Source: Streptomyces sp. T12 (lineage in GTDB: Bacteria > Actinomycetota > Actinomycetes > Streptomycetales > Streptomycetaceae). From it: a DNA stretch of 64,000 bases. The stretch is from the NCBI RefSeq assembly GCF_028736035.1, contig NZ_CP117866.1, forward strand, positions 7,254,001-7,318,000, read 5' to 3'. This document shows positions 53,238 to 63,923 of the stretch, one piece after another; positions within the stretch are counted from its first letter, which is position 1, and each line of letters opens with the position of its first letter. Made by a program: the position numbers and the translations under genes. The notes beneath the pieces were generated by a model. It was not told the DNA's origin and searched no databases. It saw only the letters and a program-made list of their open reading frames with translations.

Positions 53238-54305
53238 GTGACCCCCGTCGAGCTCTCCCGTACCGTGCTGCGCGCGGTGCGTCGTGCTGTCGATGAGGGG
53301 GAGCTGCGCGTCAGCGTGCCGGAGCGGGTCGTGGTCAGCGCTCCCGGGCCCGGTGGCTGTGGTGACTACGCCACCAACATCGCCCTCCAGCTCGCCCGCC
53401 CGGCCGGGCAGCCGCCCCTGCGCGTCGCGGAGATCCTGCGGCCGCACCTCGCCGGTGTGGACGGCGTCGCCGACGTCGTCGTCACCGGGCCCGGCTTTCT
53501 CAACATCAGCCTCGGCGGCACCGCGCCCGTCGCCCTCGTCGAGGAGATCCTGCGGCGTGGCACCCGGTACGGGTACGCACACGGCCCCTCCGCGGACTTC
53601 GTGCCGCTGTGCTGTCCCCACGAGGTACGGGCCGTGGTCGTGATGGACGCCGTCGCCCGGATCCTGCGGTCCCAGGGCGCCCTCGTCCGCACCCGTTGCG
53701 AGGCCGCGCTCGAGCCGCAGTGGGCCGACATCCTGGGGGTGCGTGTCGACGCGCACGACGTGCACGGCACGCAGGACGCGCACGGCACGCAGGATTCGGC
53801 CGACCCGCCCCCCCACGTCGTGCGCCCCGTGCCGGCCCTCGTCGATCCTCTCCCGCTCGGCCGCGACGCCGCCCGCTGGGCCCTGCTCCACCCGGCCGCC
53901 CACGACCGGCCCCGTCTCACCGACGACCACCTCGTCCAGCGCGAGAGCAACCCCCTCTTCCGCGTCCGCTACGCCCACGCCCGCACCGGGGCCCTCGGCC
54001 GCAACGCCGCCGCCCTGGGATTCGACGCCGAACCAGGGGACGTACGACACGAAGTCACCGCCCTGCTCGCCGACCACCCCCGCGTCCTGGCCCAGGCGGC
54101 AGCGCACCGCGCCCCCGACCGTCTCGCCCGGCACCTCGTCACCGTCGCCGATGCCGTGCTGCCCCTCCTGCCCGCCGTCCTCCCCCGCGGTGCGGAGAAA
54201 CCCTCGGCCACCCACCGTGCCCGGCTCGCCCTCGCCGAAGCCGCCGGGACGGTGCTGGCCGGTGGCCTGTCCCTGCTCGGCATCGACGCACCCGACCATC
54301 TCTGA
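53238..54305 (+). CDS. DALR anticodon-binding protein, ArgRS-like without catalytic core
   Basis: A 355-residue protein made of the two outer parts of arginyl-tRNA synthetase. The N-terminal part (about 1-100) matches the ArgRS-specific N domain ([15 protein letters not shown]); the C-terminal part (about 200-355) is a DALR-type helical anticodon-binding domain ([12 protein letters not shown]). The central Rossmann fold with HIGH and KMSKS motifs is absent, so it cannot charge tRNA by the normal route. It lies close to tRNA-Arg and 17 bases upstream of lysA. GTG start. A role in binding tRNA-Arg is plausible but unproven. Confidence 0.85.
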   Translation: MTPVELSRTVLRAVRRAVDEGELRVSVPERVVVSAPGPGGCGDYATNIALQLARPAGQPPLRVAEILRPHLAGVDGVADVVVTGPGFLNISLGGTAPVALVEEILRRGTRYGYAHGPSADFVPLCCPHEVRAVVVMDAVARILRSQGALVRTRCEAALEPQWADILGVRVDAHDVHGTQDAHGTQDSADPPPHVVRPVPALVDPLPLGRDAARWALLHPAAHDRPRLTDDHLVQRESNPLFRVRYAHARTGALGRNAAALGFDAEPGDVRHEVTALLADHPRVLAQAAAHRAPDRLARHLVTVADAVLPLLPAVLPRGAEKPSATHRARLALAEAAGTVLAGGLSLLGIDAPDHL

Positions 54306-54322
54306 GAGAGCCCACGCCAGTC

Positions 54323-55714
54323 ATGAGCCGTTCCGCCCACCCCGCCGGGCCCCGCCACGCCGATGTCCTCCCCGAGGGGCACTACTCCGCCCCGCCCACC
54401 GACCTCAACGCCCTCGACCCGAAGGTGTGGGCCCAGACCGTCGCCCGCAACGCCGAGGGAGCTGTCACCGTCGGCGGCATCGACGTGAAGACCCTCGCCG
54501 AACAGCACGGCACCCCCGCCTACTTCCTCGACGAGGCCGACTTCCGGGCCCGGGCACGGGCCTGGCGCAGCGCCTTCGGGGCCGACGCCGACGTCTTCTA
54601 CGCCGGCAAGGCGTTCCTGTCCCGTGCCGTCGTGCGGTGGCTGCACGAGGAAGGGCTCAACCTGGATGTGTGCTCCGGGGGCGAGCTCGCCACCGCCCTC
54701 TCCGCAGGCATGCCCGCCGACCGCATCGCCTTCCACGGCAACAACAAGTCCGTCGAAGAAATCACCCGGGCCGTCGACGCCGGTGTCGGACGCATCGTCC
54801 TCGACTCCTTCCAGGAGATCGTCCGCGTCGCCCACATCGCGCAGGAACTCGGCAAGCGACAGCGCGTCCAGATCCGGATCACCGTCGGCGTCGAGGCGCA
54901 CACGCACGAGTTCATCGCCACCGCCCACGAGGACCAGAAGTTCGGCATTCCGCTCGCCGGGGGACAGGCCGCCGAGGCCGTCCGGCGGGCCCTGCAGCTC
55001 GACGGGCTGGAGCTCATCGGGATTCACAGCCACATCGGGTCGCAGATCTTCGACATGTCCGGCTTCGAGGTCGCCGCGCACCGCGTTGTCGGGCTGCTCA
55101 AGGACATCCGTGACGAGCACGGTGTCGAGCTTCCCGAGATCGACCTCGGTGGCGGCCTCGGTATCGCGTACACGAGTGACGACGACCCCCGCGAACCGCA
55201 CGAGATCGCCAAGGCGCTCACCGAGATCGTCACGCGTGAGTGCGAGGGCGCCAAGCTGCGGACTCCGCGGATCTCCGTCGAGCCGGGGCGCGCCATCGTC
55301 GGGCCGACCGCCTTCACGCTCTACGAGGTCGGCACCATCAAGCCGCTCGACGGGCTGCGCACGTACGTCTCCGTCGACGGCGGCATGTCCGACAACATCC
55401 GTACGGCGCTGTACGACGCCGAGTACAGCGTCGCCCTCGTGTCCCGGACGAGCGACGCCGAGCCCATGCTCGCCCGCGTCGTCGGCAAGCACTGCGAGAG
55501 TGGGGACATCGTGGTGAAGGACGCGTTCCTGCCCGCTGACCTGGCACCGGGTGACCTCATCGCCGTACCGGCGACGGGTGCCTACTGCCGGTCCATGGCC
55601 AGCAACTACAACCACGTGCTCCGGCCGCCCGTCGTCGCCGTGAACGACGGCGAGGCCCGGGTGATCGTCCGGCGTGAGACGGAGGAGGACCTCCTGCGTC
55701 TCGACGTCGGGTAG
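54323..55714 (+). CDS. lysA: Diaminopimelate decarboxylase
   Basis: A 463-residue PLP enzyme that makes L-lysine from meso-diaminopimelate, the last step of lysine synthesis. Lys96 in YAGKAF binds PLP; HIGSQ, GGGLGI, EPGRAI and CESGD are the other active-site motifs in family order. Length is normal for actinomycetes. It starts 17 bases after the DALR gene and is followed by hom after 155 bases. Confidence 0.97.
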   Translation: MSRSAHPAGPRHADVLPEGHYSAPPTDLNALDPKVWAQTVARNAEGAVTVGGIDVKTLAEQHGTPAYFLDEADFRARARAWRSAFGADADVFYAGKAFLSRAVVRWLHEEGLNLDVCSGGELATALSAGMPADRIAFHGNNKSVEEITRAVDAGVGRIVLDSFQEIVRVAHIAQELGKRQRVQIRITVGVEAHTHEFIATAHEDQKFGIPLAGGQAAEAVRRALQLDGLELIGIHSHIGSQIFDMSGFEVAAHRVVGLLKDIRDEHGVELPEIDLGGGLGIAYTSDDDPREPHEIAKALTEIVTRECEGAKLRTPRISVEPGRAIVGPTAFTLYEVGTIKPLDGLRTYVSVDGGMSDNIRTALYDAEYSVALVSRTSDAEPMLARVVGKHCESGDIVVKDAFLPADLAPGDLIAVPATGAYCRSMASNYNHVLRPPVVAVNDGEARVIVRRETEEDLLRLDVG

Positions 55715-55869
55715 CCGTAAACCCGGAGACAGACCCGGGGTGGAAGATCTCCTGTCATCCACCCCCGTACAAATGAAATCGATGTCTCACGATCCGGACG
55801 AGGGGCAGAAACTCCCGTCCGGTGAGTGAGACTGGTGCAACCGTAGATGGTAAGAGGAAACGAGGTCGG

Positions 55870-57162
55870 ATGATGCGTACGCGTCCGCTGAAGGTGGCGC
55901 TGCTGGGCTGTGGGGTTGTCGGCTCAGAGGTGGCGCGCATCATGACGACGCACGCCGAAGACCTCGCCGCCAGGATCGGGGCGCCCGTGGAGCTCGCGGG
56001 GGTGGCCGTACGGCGGCCCTCCAAGGTCCGTGAGGGCATCGACCCCGCGCTCGTCACCACCGACGCGACCGCCCTCGTCAAACGCGGCGACATCGATGTG
56101 GTGGTCGAGGTCATCGGGGGCATCGAGCCCGCCCGCACCCTCATCACCACCGCCTTCGAGCACGGCGCGTCCGTCGTGTCGGCGAACAAGGCGCTCCTCG
56201 CCCAGGACGGCGCCGCCCTGCACGCCGCCGCCGAGCAGCACGGCCGTGACCTCTACTACGAGGCGGCCGTCGCCGGCGCCATCCCGCTGATCCGGCCGCT
56301 GCGGGAGTCCCTCGCCGGCGACAAGGTCAATCGGGTGCTCGGCATCGTCAACGGCACGACGAACTTCATCCTCGACAAGATGGACTCGACCGGCGCCGGG
56401 TACCAGGAGGCCCTCGACGAGGCCACCGCCCTGGGGTACGCCGAAGCCGACCCCACCGCCGACGTCGAGGGCTTCGACGCCGCCGCCAAGGCCGCCATCC
56501 TCGCCGGAATCGCGTTCCACACGCGCGTGCGCCTCGACGACGTCTACCGCGAGGGCATGACCGAGGTCACCGCCGCCGACTTCGCCTCCGCGAAGAACAT
56601 GGGCTGCACCATCAAGCTGCTCGCCATCTGCGAGCGGGCCGAGGACGGCGCCTCCGTCACCGCGCGCGTGCATCCCGCCATGATCCCGCTGACCCACCCG
56701 CTCGCCTCCGTGCGCGGCGCGTACAACGCCGTGTTCGTCGAGTCCGACGCCTCCGGGCAGCTCATGTTCTACGGCCCCGGCGCGGGCGGTTCCCCGACCG
56801 CGTCCGCCGTGCTCGGCGACCTCGTCGCCGTCTGCCGCAACCGGCTCAGCGGGGCAACGGGGCCCGGCGAGTCGGCGTACGCCGCCCTGACCGTGTCGCC
56901 GATGGGTGACGTCGTCACGCGCTACCACATCAGCCTCGATGTGGCGGACAAACCGGGTGTTCTCGCCCAGGTGGCGACCGTGTTCGCCGAGCACGGAGTC
57001 TCGATCGATACGGTTCGCCAGCAGGGCAAGGACGGCGAGGCCTCCCTCGTCGTCGTCACCCACCGTGCGTCCGACGCGGCCCTCAGCGGGACCGTGGAGG
57101 CGCTGCGCAAGCTCGACACCGTGCGGGGTGTCGCCAGCATCATGCGGGTTGAAGGAGAGTAA
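55870..57162 (+). CDS. hom: Homoserine dehydrogenase
   Basis: A 430-residue NAD(P)-dependent enzyme reducing aspartate semialdehyde to homoserine, the branch point to threonine and methionine. GCGVVGSEVA is the nucleotide-binding loop, GIVNGTTNFIL and GYAEADPTADVEG the catalytic-domain signatures. A C-terminal ACT domain (HISLDVADKPGVLAQVATVF) allows feedback control by threonine. Two adjacent ATGs (55870, 55873) follow GAGG; an earlier in-frame start at 55822 has no such support. The thrC gene starts 6 bases after the stop. Confidence 0.97.
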   Translation: MMRTRPLKVALLGCGVVGSEVARIMTTHAEDLAARIGAPVELAGVAVRRPSKVREGIDPALVTTDATALVKRGDIDVVVEVIGGIEPARTLITTAFEHGASVVSANKALLAQDGAALHAAAEQHGRDLYYEAAVAGAIPLIRPLRESLAGDKVNRVLGIVNGTTNFILDKMDSTGAGYQEALDEATALGYAEADPTADVEGFDAAAKAAILAGIAFHTRVRLDDVYREGMTEVTAADFASAKNMGCTIKLLAICERAEDGASVTARVHPAMIPLTHPLASVRGAYNAVFVESDASGQLMFYGPGAGGSPTASAVLGDLVAVCRNRLSGATGPGESAYAALTVSPMGDVVTRYHISLDVADKPGVLAQVATVFAEHGVSIDTVRQQGKDGEASLVVVTHRASDAALSGTVEALRKLDTVRGVASIMRVEGE

Positions 57163-57168
57163 CCAGCA

Positions 57169-58227
57169 ATGACCCACCAGTGGCGCGGAATCATCGAGGA
57201 GTACCGGGACCGGCTTCCCGTCTCCGACACCACGCCGGTCGTGACGCTCCGCGAGGGCGGCACGCCCCTCGTGCCCGCGCAGGTGCTCTCCGAGCGCACG
57301 GGCTGCGAGGTCCACCTGAAGGTGGAGGGCGCGAACCCGACCGGGTCCTTCAAGGACCGCGGCATGACCATGGCCATCAGCAAGGCCAAGGAGGAGGGCG
57401 CGAAGGCGGTCATCTGCGCCTCCACCGGCAACACGTCGGCCTCCGCCGCCGCCTACGCCGTGCGCGCGGGCATGGTTTCGGCCGTTCTCGTCCCGCAGGG
57501 CAAGATCGCGCTCGGCAAGATGGGCCAGGCCCTCGTGCACGGCGCGAAGATCCTCCAGGTCGACGGCAACTTCGACGACTGCCTCACGCTCGCCCGCGAC
57601 CTGAGCGACAACTACCCCGTGGCGCTGGTCAATTCGGTCAACCCGGTGCGTATCGAGGGGCAGAAGACGGCCGCCTTCGAGATCGTGGACATGCTGGGCA
57701 ACGCCCCCGACATCCACGTCCTGCCGGTGGGCAACGCGGGCAACATCACCGCGTACTGGAAGGGCTACACGGAGTACGCCGCCGACGGCATCGCCGAGCG
57801 GACCCCGCGCATGTGGGGCTTCCAGGCCTCCGGCTCCGCGCCCATCGTGCGCGGCGAGGTCGTCAAGGACCCGTCGACCATCGCCACCGCCATCCGTATC
57901 GGCAACCCGGCGTCCTGGCAGTACGCGCTCGCCGCGCGGGACGAGTCCGGCGGCCTCATCGACGAGGTGACGGACCGTGAAATCCTGCGCGCCTACCGGC
58001 TGTTGGCCGCGCAGGAGGGCGTCTTCGTGGAGCCCGCCTCGGCCGCGTCCGTCGCCGGTCTGCTGAAGGCCGCCGAGCTGGGCCTGGTCGACCCGGGCCA
58101 GACGATCGTCTGCACCGTCACCGGCAATGGCCTCAAGGACCCCGACTGGGCCGTCGCCGGCGCCCCGCAGCCCGTCACCGTCCCGGTCGACGCGGCGACG
58201 GCGGCCGAGCGGCTCGGACTGTCGTAA
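57169..58227 (+). CDS. thrC: Threonine synthase
   Basis: A 352-residue PLP enzyme converting O-phosphohomoserine to threonine. PLP Lys62 lies in GSFKDRGM; the phosphate loop [13 protein letters not shown] and the late [12 protein letters not shown] are typical. Its ribosome site GGAGAG is inside the end of hom, so the two are cotranscribed. The partner kinase gene thrB follows after 330 bases. Confidence 0.97.
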   Translation: MTHQWRGIIEEYRDRLPVSDTTPVVTLREGGTPLVPAQVLSERTGCEVHLKVEGANPTGSFKDRGMTMAISKAKEEGAKAVICASTGNTSASAAAYAVRAGMVSAVLVPQGKIALGKMGQALVHGAKILQVDGNFDDCLTLARDLSDNYPVALVNSVNPVRIEGQKTAAFEIVDMLGNAPDIHVLPVGNAGNITAYWKGYTEYAADGIAERTPRMWGFQASGSAPIVRGEVVKDPSTIATAIRIGNPASWQYALAARDESGGLIDEVTDREILRAYRLLAAQEGVFVEPASAASVAGLLKAAELGLVDPGQTIVCTVTGNGLKDPDWAVAGAPQPVTVPVDAATAAERLGLS

Positions 58228-58557
58228 GCCGGGCCACACCCCGTCGTAGCGGCGCCCGACCCCGTCGTACGGGGCTCGTGTCCGGGTATGAGAGGGCGCT
58301 TACCTGGGGGACTTCCCTACAGGGGGTGCACAGGGGGCATACGACACGCATCGTGCGCCTCCTGTGCGCCCTATGTCGCCACAGAACCTACCTTCGATAG
58401 GCTGTACTGAACCCGCCCGCCGCATATGCCTCCGCATGGGGCGTGGTGCCGCGCCGTCTCCGCGGCCCGGAAGCGGCCCCAGGGGTCTTCGTACGTCATC
58501 GAATGTCGTCATCGAATGTCTTCGACAATCACGCAGCTCAAGGAGAGTCATCGAGCG
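58228..58557. other. Intergenic region thrC-thrB with a 13-bp tandem duplication
   Basis: 330 bases without a gene. GTCATCGAATGTC occurs twice head to tail at 58495-58520, about 40 bases before thrB. Near 58228-58275, ACCCCGTCGTA also repeats. A thrB promoter is likely here but no clear hexamers stand out. Confidence 0.6.
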
Positions 58558-59475
58558 ATGGCCGGTCCAGCCTTCCGCGCCGCCGCCGTCCGGGTGCGCG
58601 TCCCCGCCACCAGCGCCAACCTCGGCCCGGGCTTCGACGCCCTCGGCCTGTCGCTGGGGCTCTACGACGACGTGGTCGTCCGGGTGGCCGACTCCGGGCT
58701 GCACATCGACATCGCGGGTGAGGGCAGCGAGACGCTGCCGCGTGACGAAAAGCACCTTCTCGTACGGTCCCTGCGCACCGCCTTCGATCTGCTCGGCGGC
58801 CAGCCGCGCGGCCTGGAGATCGTCTGCGCCAACCGCATCCCGCACGGCCGGGGCCTCGGCTCCTCCTCGGCCGCCATCTGCGCCGGCATCGTCGCCGCGC
58901 GCGCGGTGACCATAGGCGGCGAGGCCAAGCTCGACGACACGGCCCTCCTGGAGCTCGCCACCGAGATCGAGGGCCACCCCGACAACGTGGCGGCCTGTCT
59001 GCTCGGCGGCTTCACCCTCTCGTGGATGGAGGGCGGTGCCGCGCGGGCGATCAGGATGGACCCTGCCGATTCCATCGTTCCGGTGGTTTTCGTGCCCGGA
59101 AAGCCGGTCCTGACCGAGACCGCGCGCGGCCTGCTCCCGCGCACCGTGCCGCACGTCGACGCCGCCACCAACGCGGGTCGGGCAGCCCTGCTCGTCGAGG
59201 CCCTCACCAGGCGCCCCGAGCTGTTGCTGCCCGCCACCGAGGACCGTCTCCACCAGGAGTACCGCGCACCTGCGATGCCGGAGAGCGCGGCGCTGGTGGA
59301 GCGGCTGCGGGCCGACGGCGTCCCGGCGGTGATCTCCGGCGCGGGCCCCACCGTTCTGGCGTTGGTCGATGCCGACAGCGCCGACAAGGTCGCCCATCTG
59401 GCAGGCGACGGCTGGGCCGCGAACCGGCTCGAGCTGGACGCCCAGGGAGCGAGCGTGCTGCCGCTTGCGCCCTGA
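58558..59475 (+). CDS. thrB: Homoserine kinase
   Basis: A 305-residue GHMP kinase that phosphorylates homoserine for threonine synthase. VPATSANLGPGFD and the ATP loop PHGRGLGSSSAA are the family motifs; ISGAGPTVLAL is the third. The ATG at 58558 was chosen because homology starts immediately (VRVPATSANL); AAGGAG lies 12 bases upstream, rather far. The pathway context with hom and thrC is complete. Confidence 0.97.
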   Translation: MAGPAFRAAAVRVRVPATSANLGPGFDALGLSLGLYDDVVVRVADSGLHIDIAGEGSETLPRDEKHLLVRSLRTAFDLLGGQPRGLEIVCANRIPHGRGLGSSSAAICAGIVAARAVTIGGEAKLDDTALLELATEIEGHPDNVAACLLGGFTLSWMEGGAARAIRMDPADSIVPVVFVPGKPVLTETARGLLPRTVPHVDAATNAGRAALLVEALTRRPELLLPATEDRLHQEYRAPAMPESAALVERLRADGVPAVISGAGPTVLALVDADSADKVAHLAGDGWAANRLELDAQGASVLPLAP

Positions 59476-59883
59476 CACACGGTTGCCGGATTTCGAGAGG
59501 GGGAATGTTTGTTGGATCCGGTAGTGTTAACCTCAAGTCTGCACCCGACCCCACCATGGCGAGGTGCTTCGTGTCCCCGTCCGGGACAGACATTCTTCCG
59601 GGAGCCTCCCAAGCCGCACTGTGTTCCGTACGACGTACGCGAGCAGTACCTCGTACGCGGGCACTGAGCGACTCGCCGGGCACGCTCCGGAACCGGCGCG
59701 ACCGAGCCGAGTGACACAGACACTGAGTGCCACGGCTCTGGGAAGCGCCATCACCAGATATTTCCTCCGCCGCTTCGGCGGAACACCGCCCCGGCACGGT
59801 CCACACACCAAGGACCGAAGCCGGACAGCACAACCGGTCGCCGAGCCAGACAGGCCGACGTCCGCTCCAGGGAAGGACCCTTC
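59476..59883. other. Long rho leader region
   Basis: 408 bases between thrB and rho without a supported gene. A promoter candidate is at 59506-59533. If used, it gives a leader of about 350 bases, with GTAC-rich short inverted repeats near 59627-59660. A long leader would suit rho autoregulation by premature termination, known from other bacteria. Confidence 0.5.
59506..59533 (+). promoter_or_regulatory. Candidate rho promoter
   Basis: TGTTTG and TAACCT are separated by 16 bases, in an AT-richer patch directly after thrB. Fits a housekeeping promoter loosely; weak evidence. Confidence 0.35.
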
Positions 59884-61896
59884 GTGAGCGACACCACCGA
59901 TCTGATGGGCGCACGTGTCGAGGAGACCGCTGCCGCGCCCGCCACGGACGCCTCCGCGCCTGCCAGCGGTGCCGGCTCCCGGCGGCGCCGCGGTACCGGC
60001 CTCGAGGGCATGGTGCTGGCCGAGCTGCAGCAGGTCGCATCCGGCCTCGGCATCAGGGGCACCGCGCGCATGCGCAAGAGCCAGCTGATCGAGGTCATCA
60101 AGGAGGCGCAGGCCGGGGGAGGTGCCGCGGCTCCCAAGGCTGCATCTGCCGCCGGGGACGCCACCGAGACCAAGCCCAAGCGCCGCGCCACCTCCAAGGC
60201 TCGTACCGGCGAAGCCGCCGAGAAGAAGGCGGAGAAGGCGGCTGAGGCCCCCGCCGAGAAGGCCGTGGCCCAGCAGCAGATCGAGATCCCCGGCCAGCCG
60301 GCCAGCGAGGACGCCCCGGTCGAGCGCCGCCGTCGTCGCGCCACCGCCGACGCCGGTGCCCCCGCGGCCGCCCCCGAGACGGTCGCGGCCGAGGCGAAGA
60401 GCGAGCCGAAGGCCGAGACGCCCGCGCAGTCGCAGGGCGACGCCGGTGAGGGCGGCGAGGGCCGTCGTCGCGACCGCCGTGAGCGCGGTCGGGACCGTGA
60501 CCGCGGTGACCGTGGTGACCGCGGGGACCGTCGCAAGGGCGACGACCAGCAGGGCGGCGGCCGTCAGGACCGCGGCCAGCAGCAGAACCAGCAGCAGAGC
60601 GGCGGCGGCCGTCAGGACCGTGACCGCGACCGCCAGCAGCAGGACGACGACGACTTCGAGGGTGGCCGCCGGGGCCGTCGCGGGCGTTACCGCGACCGCC
60701 GTGGCCGTCGTGGCCGCGACGAGATGGGCGGCGCCGAGCCGCAGATCAACGAGGACGACGTCCTGATCCCGGTCGCGGGCATCCTGGACATCCTCGACAA
60801 CTACGCCTTCATCCGTACGTCGGGCTACCTGCCGGGTCCCAACGACGTGTACGTCTCCCTCGCCCAGGTCCGCAAGAACGGCCTGCGCAAGGGCGACCAC
60901 ATCACCGGTGCGGTCCGTCAGCCCAAGGAAGGCGAGCGGCGCGAGAAGTTCAACGCGCTGGTGCGCCTCGACTCCGTCAACGGCATGGCGCCCGAACACG
61001 GCCGCGGCCGCCCGGAGTTCAACAAGCTCACCCCGCTGTACCCGCAGGACCGGCTCCGTCTGGAGACCGACCCGGGCGTGCTGACCACCCGCATCATCGA
61101 CCTCGTGTCGCCGATCGGTAAGGGCCAGCGCGGTCTGATCGTGGCCCCGCCGAAGACCGGTAAGACCATGATCATGCAGGCGATCGCCAACGCGATCACG
61201 CACAACAACCCCGAGTGCCACCTGATGGTCGTCCTGGTCGACGAGCGTCCGGAAGAGGTCACCGACATGCAGCGGTCGGTGAAGGGCGAGGTCATCTCCT
61301 CGACCTTCGACCGCCCGGCCGAAGACCACACGACGGTCGCCGAGCTCGCCATCGAGCGTGCGAAGCGGCTCGTCGAGCTGGGCCACGACGTGGTTGTCCT
61401 GCTGGACTCCATCACGCGTCTGGGCCGTGCCTACAACCTCGCCGCCCCCGCCTCCGGCCGCATCCTGTCCGGTGGTGTCGACTCGACCGCGCTGTACCCG
61501 CCGAAGCGCTTCTTCGGTGCCGCGCGCAACATCGAGGACGGTGGCTCGCTCACCATCCTGGCGACGGCTCTCGTCGACACCGGGTCCCGCATGGACGAGG
61601 TGATCTTCGAGGAGTTCAAGGGCACCGGCAACATGGAGCTCAAGCTCGACCGGAAGCTCGCCGACAAGCGCATCTTCCCGGCGGTGGACGTCGACGCGTC
61701 CGGTACCCGTAAGGAAGAGATCCTGCTCGGCAACGAGGAGCTCGCCGTCGTCTGGAAGCTGCGGCGTGTGCTGCACGCGCTGGACCAGCAGCAGGCCATC
61801 GAGCTGCTTCTCGACAAGATGAAGCAGACCAAGTCGAACGTCGAGTTCCTGATGCAGATCCAGAAGACGACGCCGACGCCCGGCAACGGCGACTGA
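59884..61896 (+). CDS. rho: Transcription termination factor Rho
   Basis: A 670-residue RNA-dependent ATPase that ends transcription. After an N-terminal helical Rho_N region (about 38-75), residues 80-285 form a long low-complexity insertion rich in Arg, Asp, Gly and Gln, as in other actinobacteria. The RNA-binding cold-shock-like domain follows ([20 protein letters not shown], 299-318), then Walker A at 421-429 (APPKTGKTM) and Walker B (VVVLLDS). The GTG start lies at the family-typical N terminus. A clear intrinsic terminator follows. Confidence 0.97.
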   Translation: MSDTTDLMGARVEETAAAPATDASAPASGAGSRRRRGTGLEGMVLAELQQVASGLGIRGTARMRKSQLIEVIKEAQAGGGAAAPKAASAAGDATETKPKRRATSKARTGEAAEKKAEKAAEAPAEKAVAQQQIEIPGQPASEDAPVERRRRRATADAGAPAAAPETVAAEAKSEPKAETPAQSQGDAGEGGEGRRRDRRERGRDRDRGDRGDRGDRRKGDDQQGGGRQDRGQQQNQQQSGGGRQDRDRDRQQQDDDDFEGGRRGRRGRYRDRRGRRGRDEMGGAEPQINEDDVLIPVAGILDILDNYAFIRTSGYLPGPNDVYVSLAQVRKNGLRKGDHITGAVRQPKEGERREKFNALVRLDSVNGMAPEHGRGRPEFNKLTPLYPQDRLRLETDPGVLTTRIIDLVSPIGKGQRGLIVAPPKTGKTMIMQAIANAITHNNPECHLMVVLVDERPEEVTDMQRSVKGEVISSTFDRPAEDHTTVAELAIERAKRLVELGHDVVVLLDSITRLGRAYNLAAPASGRILSGGVDSTALYPPKRFFGAARNIEDGGSLTILATALVDTGSRMDEVIFEEFKGTGNMELKLDRKLADKRIFPAVDVDASGTRKEEILLGNEELAVVWKLRRVLHALDQQQAIELLLDKMKQTKSNVEFLMQIQKTTPTPGNGD

Positions 61897-61921
61897 GCAC
61901 CAGCGCTCCAGAAAGTCCCAG

Positions 61922-61962
61922 AAGGCCGCTCCCCGTCAAACAGTGACGGGGAGCGGCCTTTT
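61922..61962 (+). terminator. Intrinsic terminator after rho
   Basis: AAGGCCGCTCCCCGTCA pairs perfectly with TGACGGGGAGCGGCCTT (17 bp) around loop AACAG, followed by further T bases. It starts 26 bases after the rho stop. Confidence 0.93.
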
Positions 61963-62027
61963 GGCGCTGATAGGGACGGGCGTATCCGTACGCCCCTTCC
62001 TACTCTTGTGTCTCTGGGGGGACCTTC

Positions 62028-63848
62028 TTGAGCACCACCCTGTCCGGCAGCGGTCGTCACAGACGCCGGATTCGTTTCGGGCTGCCCGTCGCCGCCGCCG
62101 GCCTCGCCGCGGCCGTCGCCGCAGCGCTGTTGACCTCGTCCGCGGGGGCCGCTACCGCGCAGCCCAAGCCCACCGTGGAGCCCGCCACCAGTTCGGCCTC
62201 GCTCGCCGAGCTGGAGCGGCGCGTCGCGGGAGCCGTCGCCGGTGACGACACCGCGGGGGAGCCGGCCGCGAAGTCGTCGTACAGCGCGAGCACCAGCAGC
62301 TCCGGTGACTCCACCGTGAGCCCCATGGTCATCGGTGGCACCACGACCAGCATCACCTCGGCGCCCTGGATGGCGCAGCTCTGGTACTACGACGACCAGG
62401 GCACCGCCGACGAGGCCGACGACCTCGGGTTCTTCTGCGGGGGCGCCGTCGTCGCGCCGACGAAGATCCTCACCGCCGCGCACTGCGTCAAGGGCTACGA
62501 CTGGTACAACTACGGCGCCGTCGTCACCGGCACCGCCCAGCTGCCGACCACCGACGACGCCGGCAACACCGACCTGCACGGCGGCACCGTCACGCTGCCG
62601 CACCGGCAGTGGAACCACCCGTCGTACAACGCGACGACGATCGACAACGACATCGCCGTCATCACGCTGGCGAACGCGGTCAAGGCGACGCCGATCCGCA
62701 TGACGACGTCCGGCGACACCGCCTCGTACACCGCCGGGACGAACGCCAAGGTCTACGGCTGGGGCCGCACCAGCTCCACCAGCCAGGACGTCTCCGAGAC
62801 GCTGAAGACGGCCACGCTGCCCGTCCAGTCCGACAGCACCTGCACGGGCTACTACGGCAGCGGGTTCATCAAGGGCCACATGGTCTGCGCGGGCCCGCCC
62901 GCCAGCGGCAGCGACAGCGGCACCACCTCCGCCTGCAACGGTGACTCCGGCGGGCCGCTCGTGGTGAACGGCCGGATCGTCGGTGTCGTCTCCTGGGGTG
63001 TGCAGGACTGCGTCGCCAAGGGCGCGTACAGCGTGTTCGCCAAGGTCAGCAGCTATGTCGGTGCCGCCTACCCGCGGGTCGACGACACCAACGTCAGCGG
63101 TGACCACCGGGCCGACCTGTGGCTGCGCAACGCGTCCACGAAGACCGGCTACTCGAAGGACTCCAACGGCACCTCGTTCGCCGCGCGCGAGTCCTGGGGC
63201 GACTGGAGCGGCGTCGATGTCGTCCTGCAGACCGACCTCGACCGGGACGGCTACCAGGACCTGGTGTACCGGCGCAGCTCCGACGGTGCCATGTTCTGGA
63301 CGCACTATGTGCAGGCCAGCGGCTCCTGGGCGACCAAGACGCTCTTCAGCAACTGGAAGACGCGCACCCGTATCGTCGCCCCGGGCGACGTCACCGGCGA
63401 CTACCTGCCCGACCTGCTCTCGGTCGACTCCGGCGGCACCCTGTGGATCTACCCGGGCACGGGCAACGGCTCCTTCGCCACCCCGGTCAAGGTCGGCACC
63501 GGCTGGAACCAGTACAACTCCCTGCGCGGCCACGGCGACTTCACCGGCGACGGCAAGACCGACCTGATCGCGCGCAGCAAGACGGGCGGCTACGTCTACC
63601 TGTTCAAGGGCACCGGCAAGGCAGGCACCGGCGCCTTCGCCACCCGCATCAAGGTGCGCACCTGGTCGACGTACACCGCCTTCGACGCCGTCGGTGACGT
63701 CACCGGCGACGGCAGGGCCGACTTCCTGGCCCGCAACTCCGCCGGCACGCTCTACCTGTACCCGGGCACCGGCAAGGCCACCAGCGAGATCTTTGCCACA
63801 CCGAAGTCCGTCGGCACCGATTTCAATCAGTACGACATCTTCGGCTGA
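62028..63848 (+). CDS. Secreted trypsin-like serine protease with FG-GAP/VCBS repeats
   Basis: A 606-residue secreted S1-family protease. Signal peptide: basic RRRIRFG then a long Ala-rich hydrophobic stretch, cut near residue 44. Catalytic triad His152 (TAAHC), Asp208 (DNDIAVI) and Ser307 (GDSGGP). From about residue 350 to the end come FG-GAP/VCBS-type repeats (DRDGYQDLVYR, DVTGDYLPDLL, DFTGDGKTDLIAR, DVTGDGRADFLAR) that form a calcium-binding propeller-like module. A propeptide probably covers 45-100. The start is TTG at 62028 with GGGGGGA 6 bases upstream; no better ATG or GTG is in place. Confidence 0.93.
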   Translation: MSTTLSGSGRHRRRIRFGLPVAAAGLAAAVAAALLTSSAGAATAQPKPTVEPATSSASLAELERRVAGAVAGDDTAGEPAAKSSYSASTSSSGDSTVSPMVIGGTTTSITSAPWMAQLWYYDDQGTADEADDLGFFCGGAVVAPTKILTAAHCVKGYDWYNYGAVVTGTAQLPTTDDAGNTDLHGGTVTLPHRQWNHPSYNATTIDNDIAVITLANAVKATPIRMTTSGDTASYTAGTNAKVYGWGRTSSTSQDVSETLKTATLPVQSDSTCTGYYGSGFIKGHMVCAGPPASGSDSGTTSACNGDSGGPLVVNGRIVGVVSWGVQDCVAKGAYSVFAKVSSYVGAAYPRVDDTNVSGDHRADLWLRNASTKTGYSKDSNGTSFAARESWGDWSGVDVVLQTDLDRDGYQDLVYRRSSDGAMFWTHYVQASGSWATKTLFSNWKTRTRIVAPGDVTGDYLPDLLSVDSGGTLWIYPGTGNGSFATPVKVGTGWNQYNSLRGHGDFTGDGKTDLIARSKTGGYVYLFKGTGKAGTGAFATRIKVRTWSTYTAFDAVGDVTGDGRADFLARNSAGTLYLYPGTGKATSEIFATPKSVGTDFNQYDIFG

Positions 63849-63891
63849 AACCGCAGGTGAGACGGGTACACCCGGTATCACCGAAGACGCC

Positions 63892-63923
63892 CCGTGCCCA
63901 CCGCTCCTCGGCGGTGGGCACGG
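63892..63923 (+). terminator. Hairpin after the protease gene
   Basis: CCGTGCCCACCGC and GCGGTGGGCACGG form a perfect 13-bp stem with a 6-base loop, 43 bases after the stop. No T run. The last 77 bases of the window show no gene. Confidence 0.65.

Noticed and set aside
55715..55869. Lysine or threonine riboswitch before hom
   Set aside because: The gap is 155 bases and I could find no conserved aptamer core or terminator-like hairpin.
55924..58239. 771-residue minus-strand frame opposite hom and thrC
   Set aside because: Shadow of highly conserved plus-strand enzymes; His- and Asp-rich composition without any domain.
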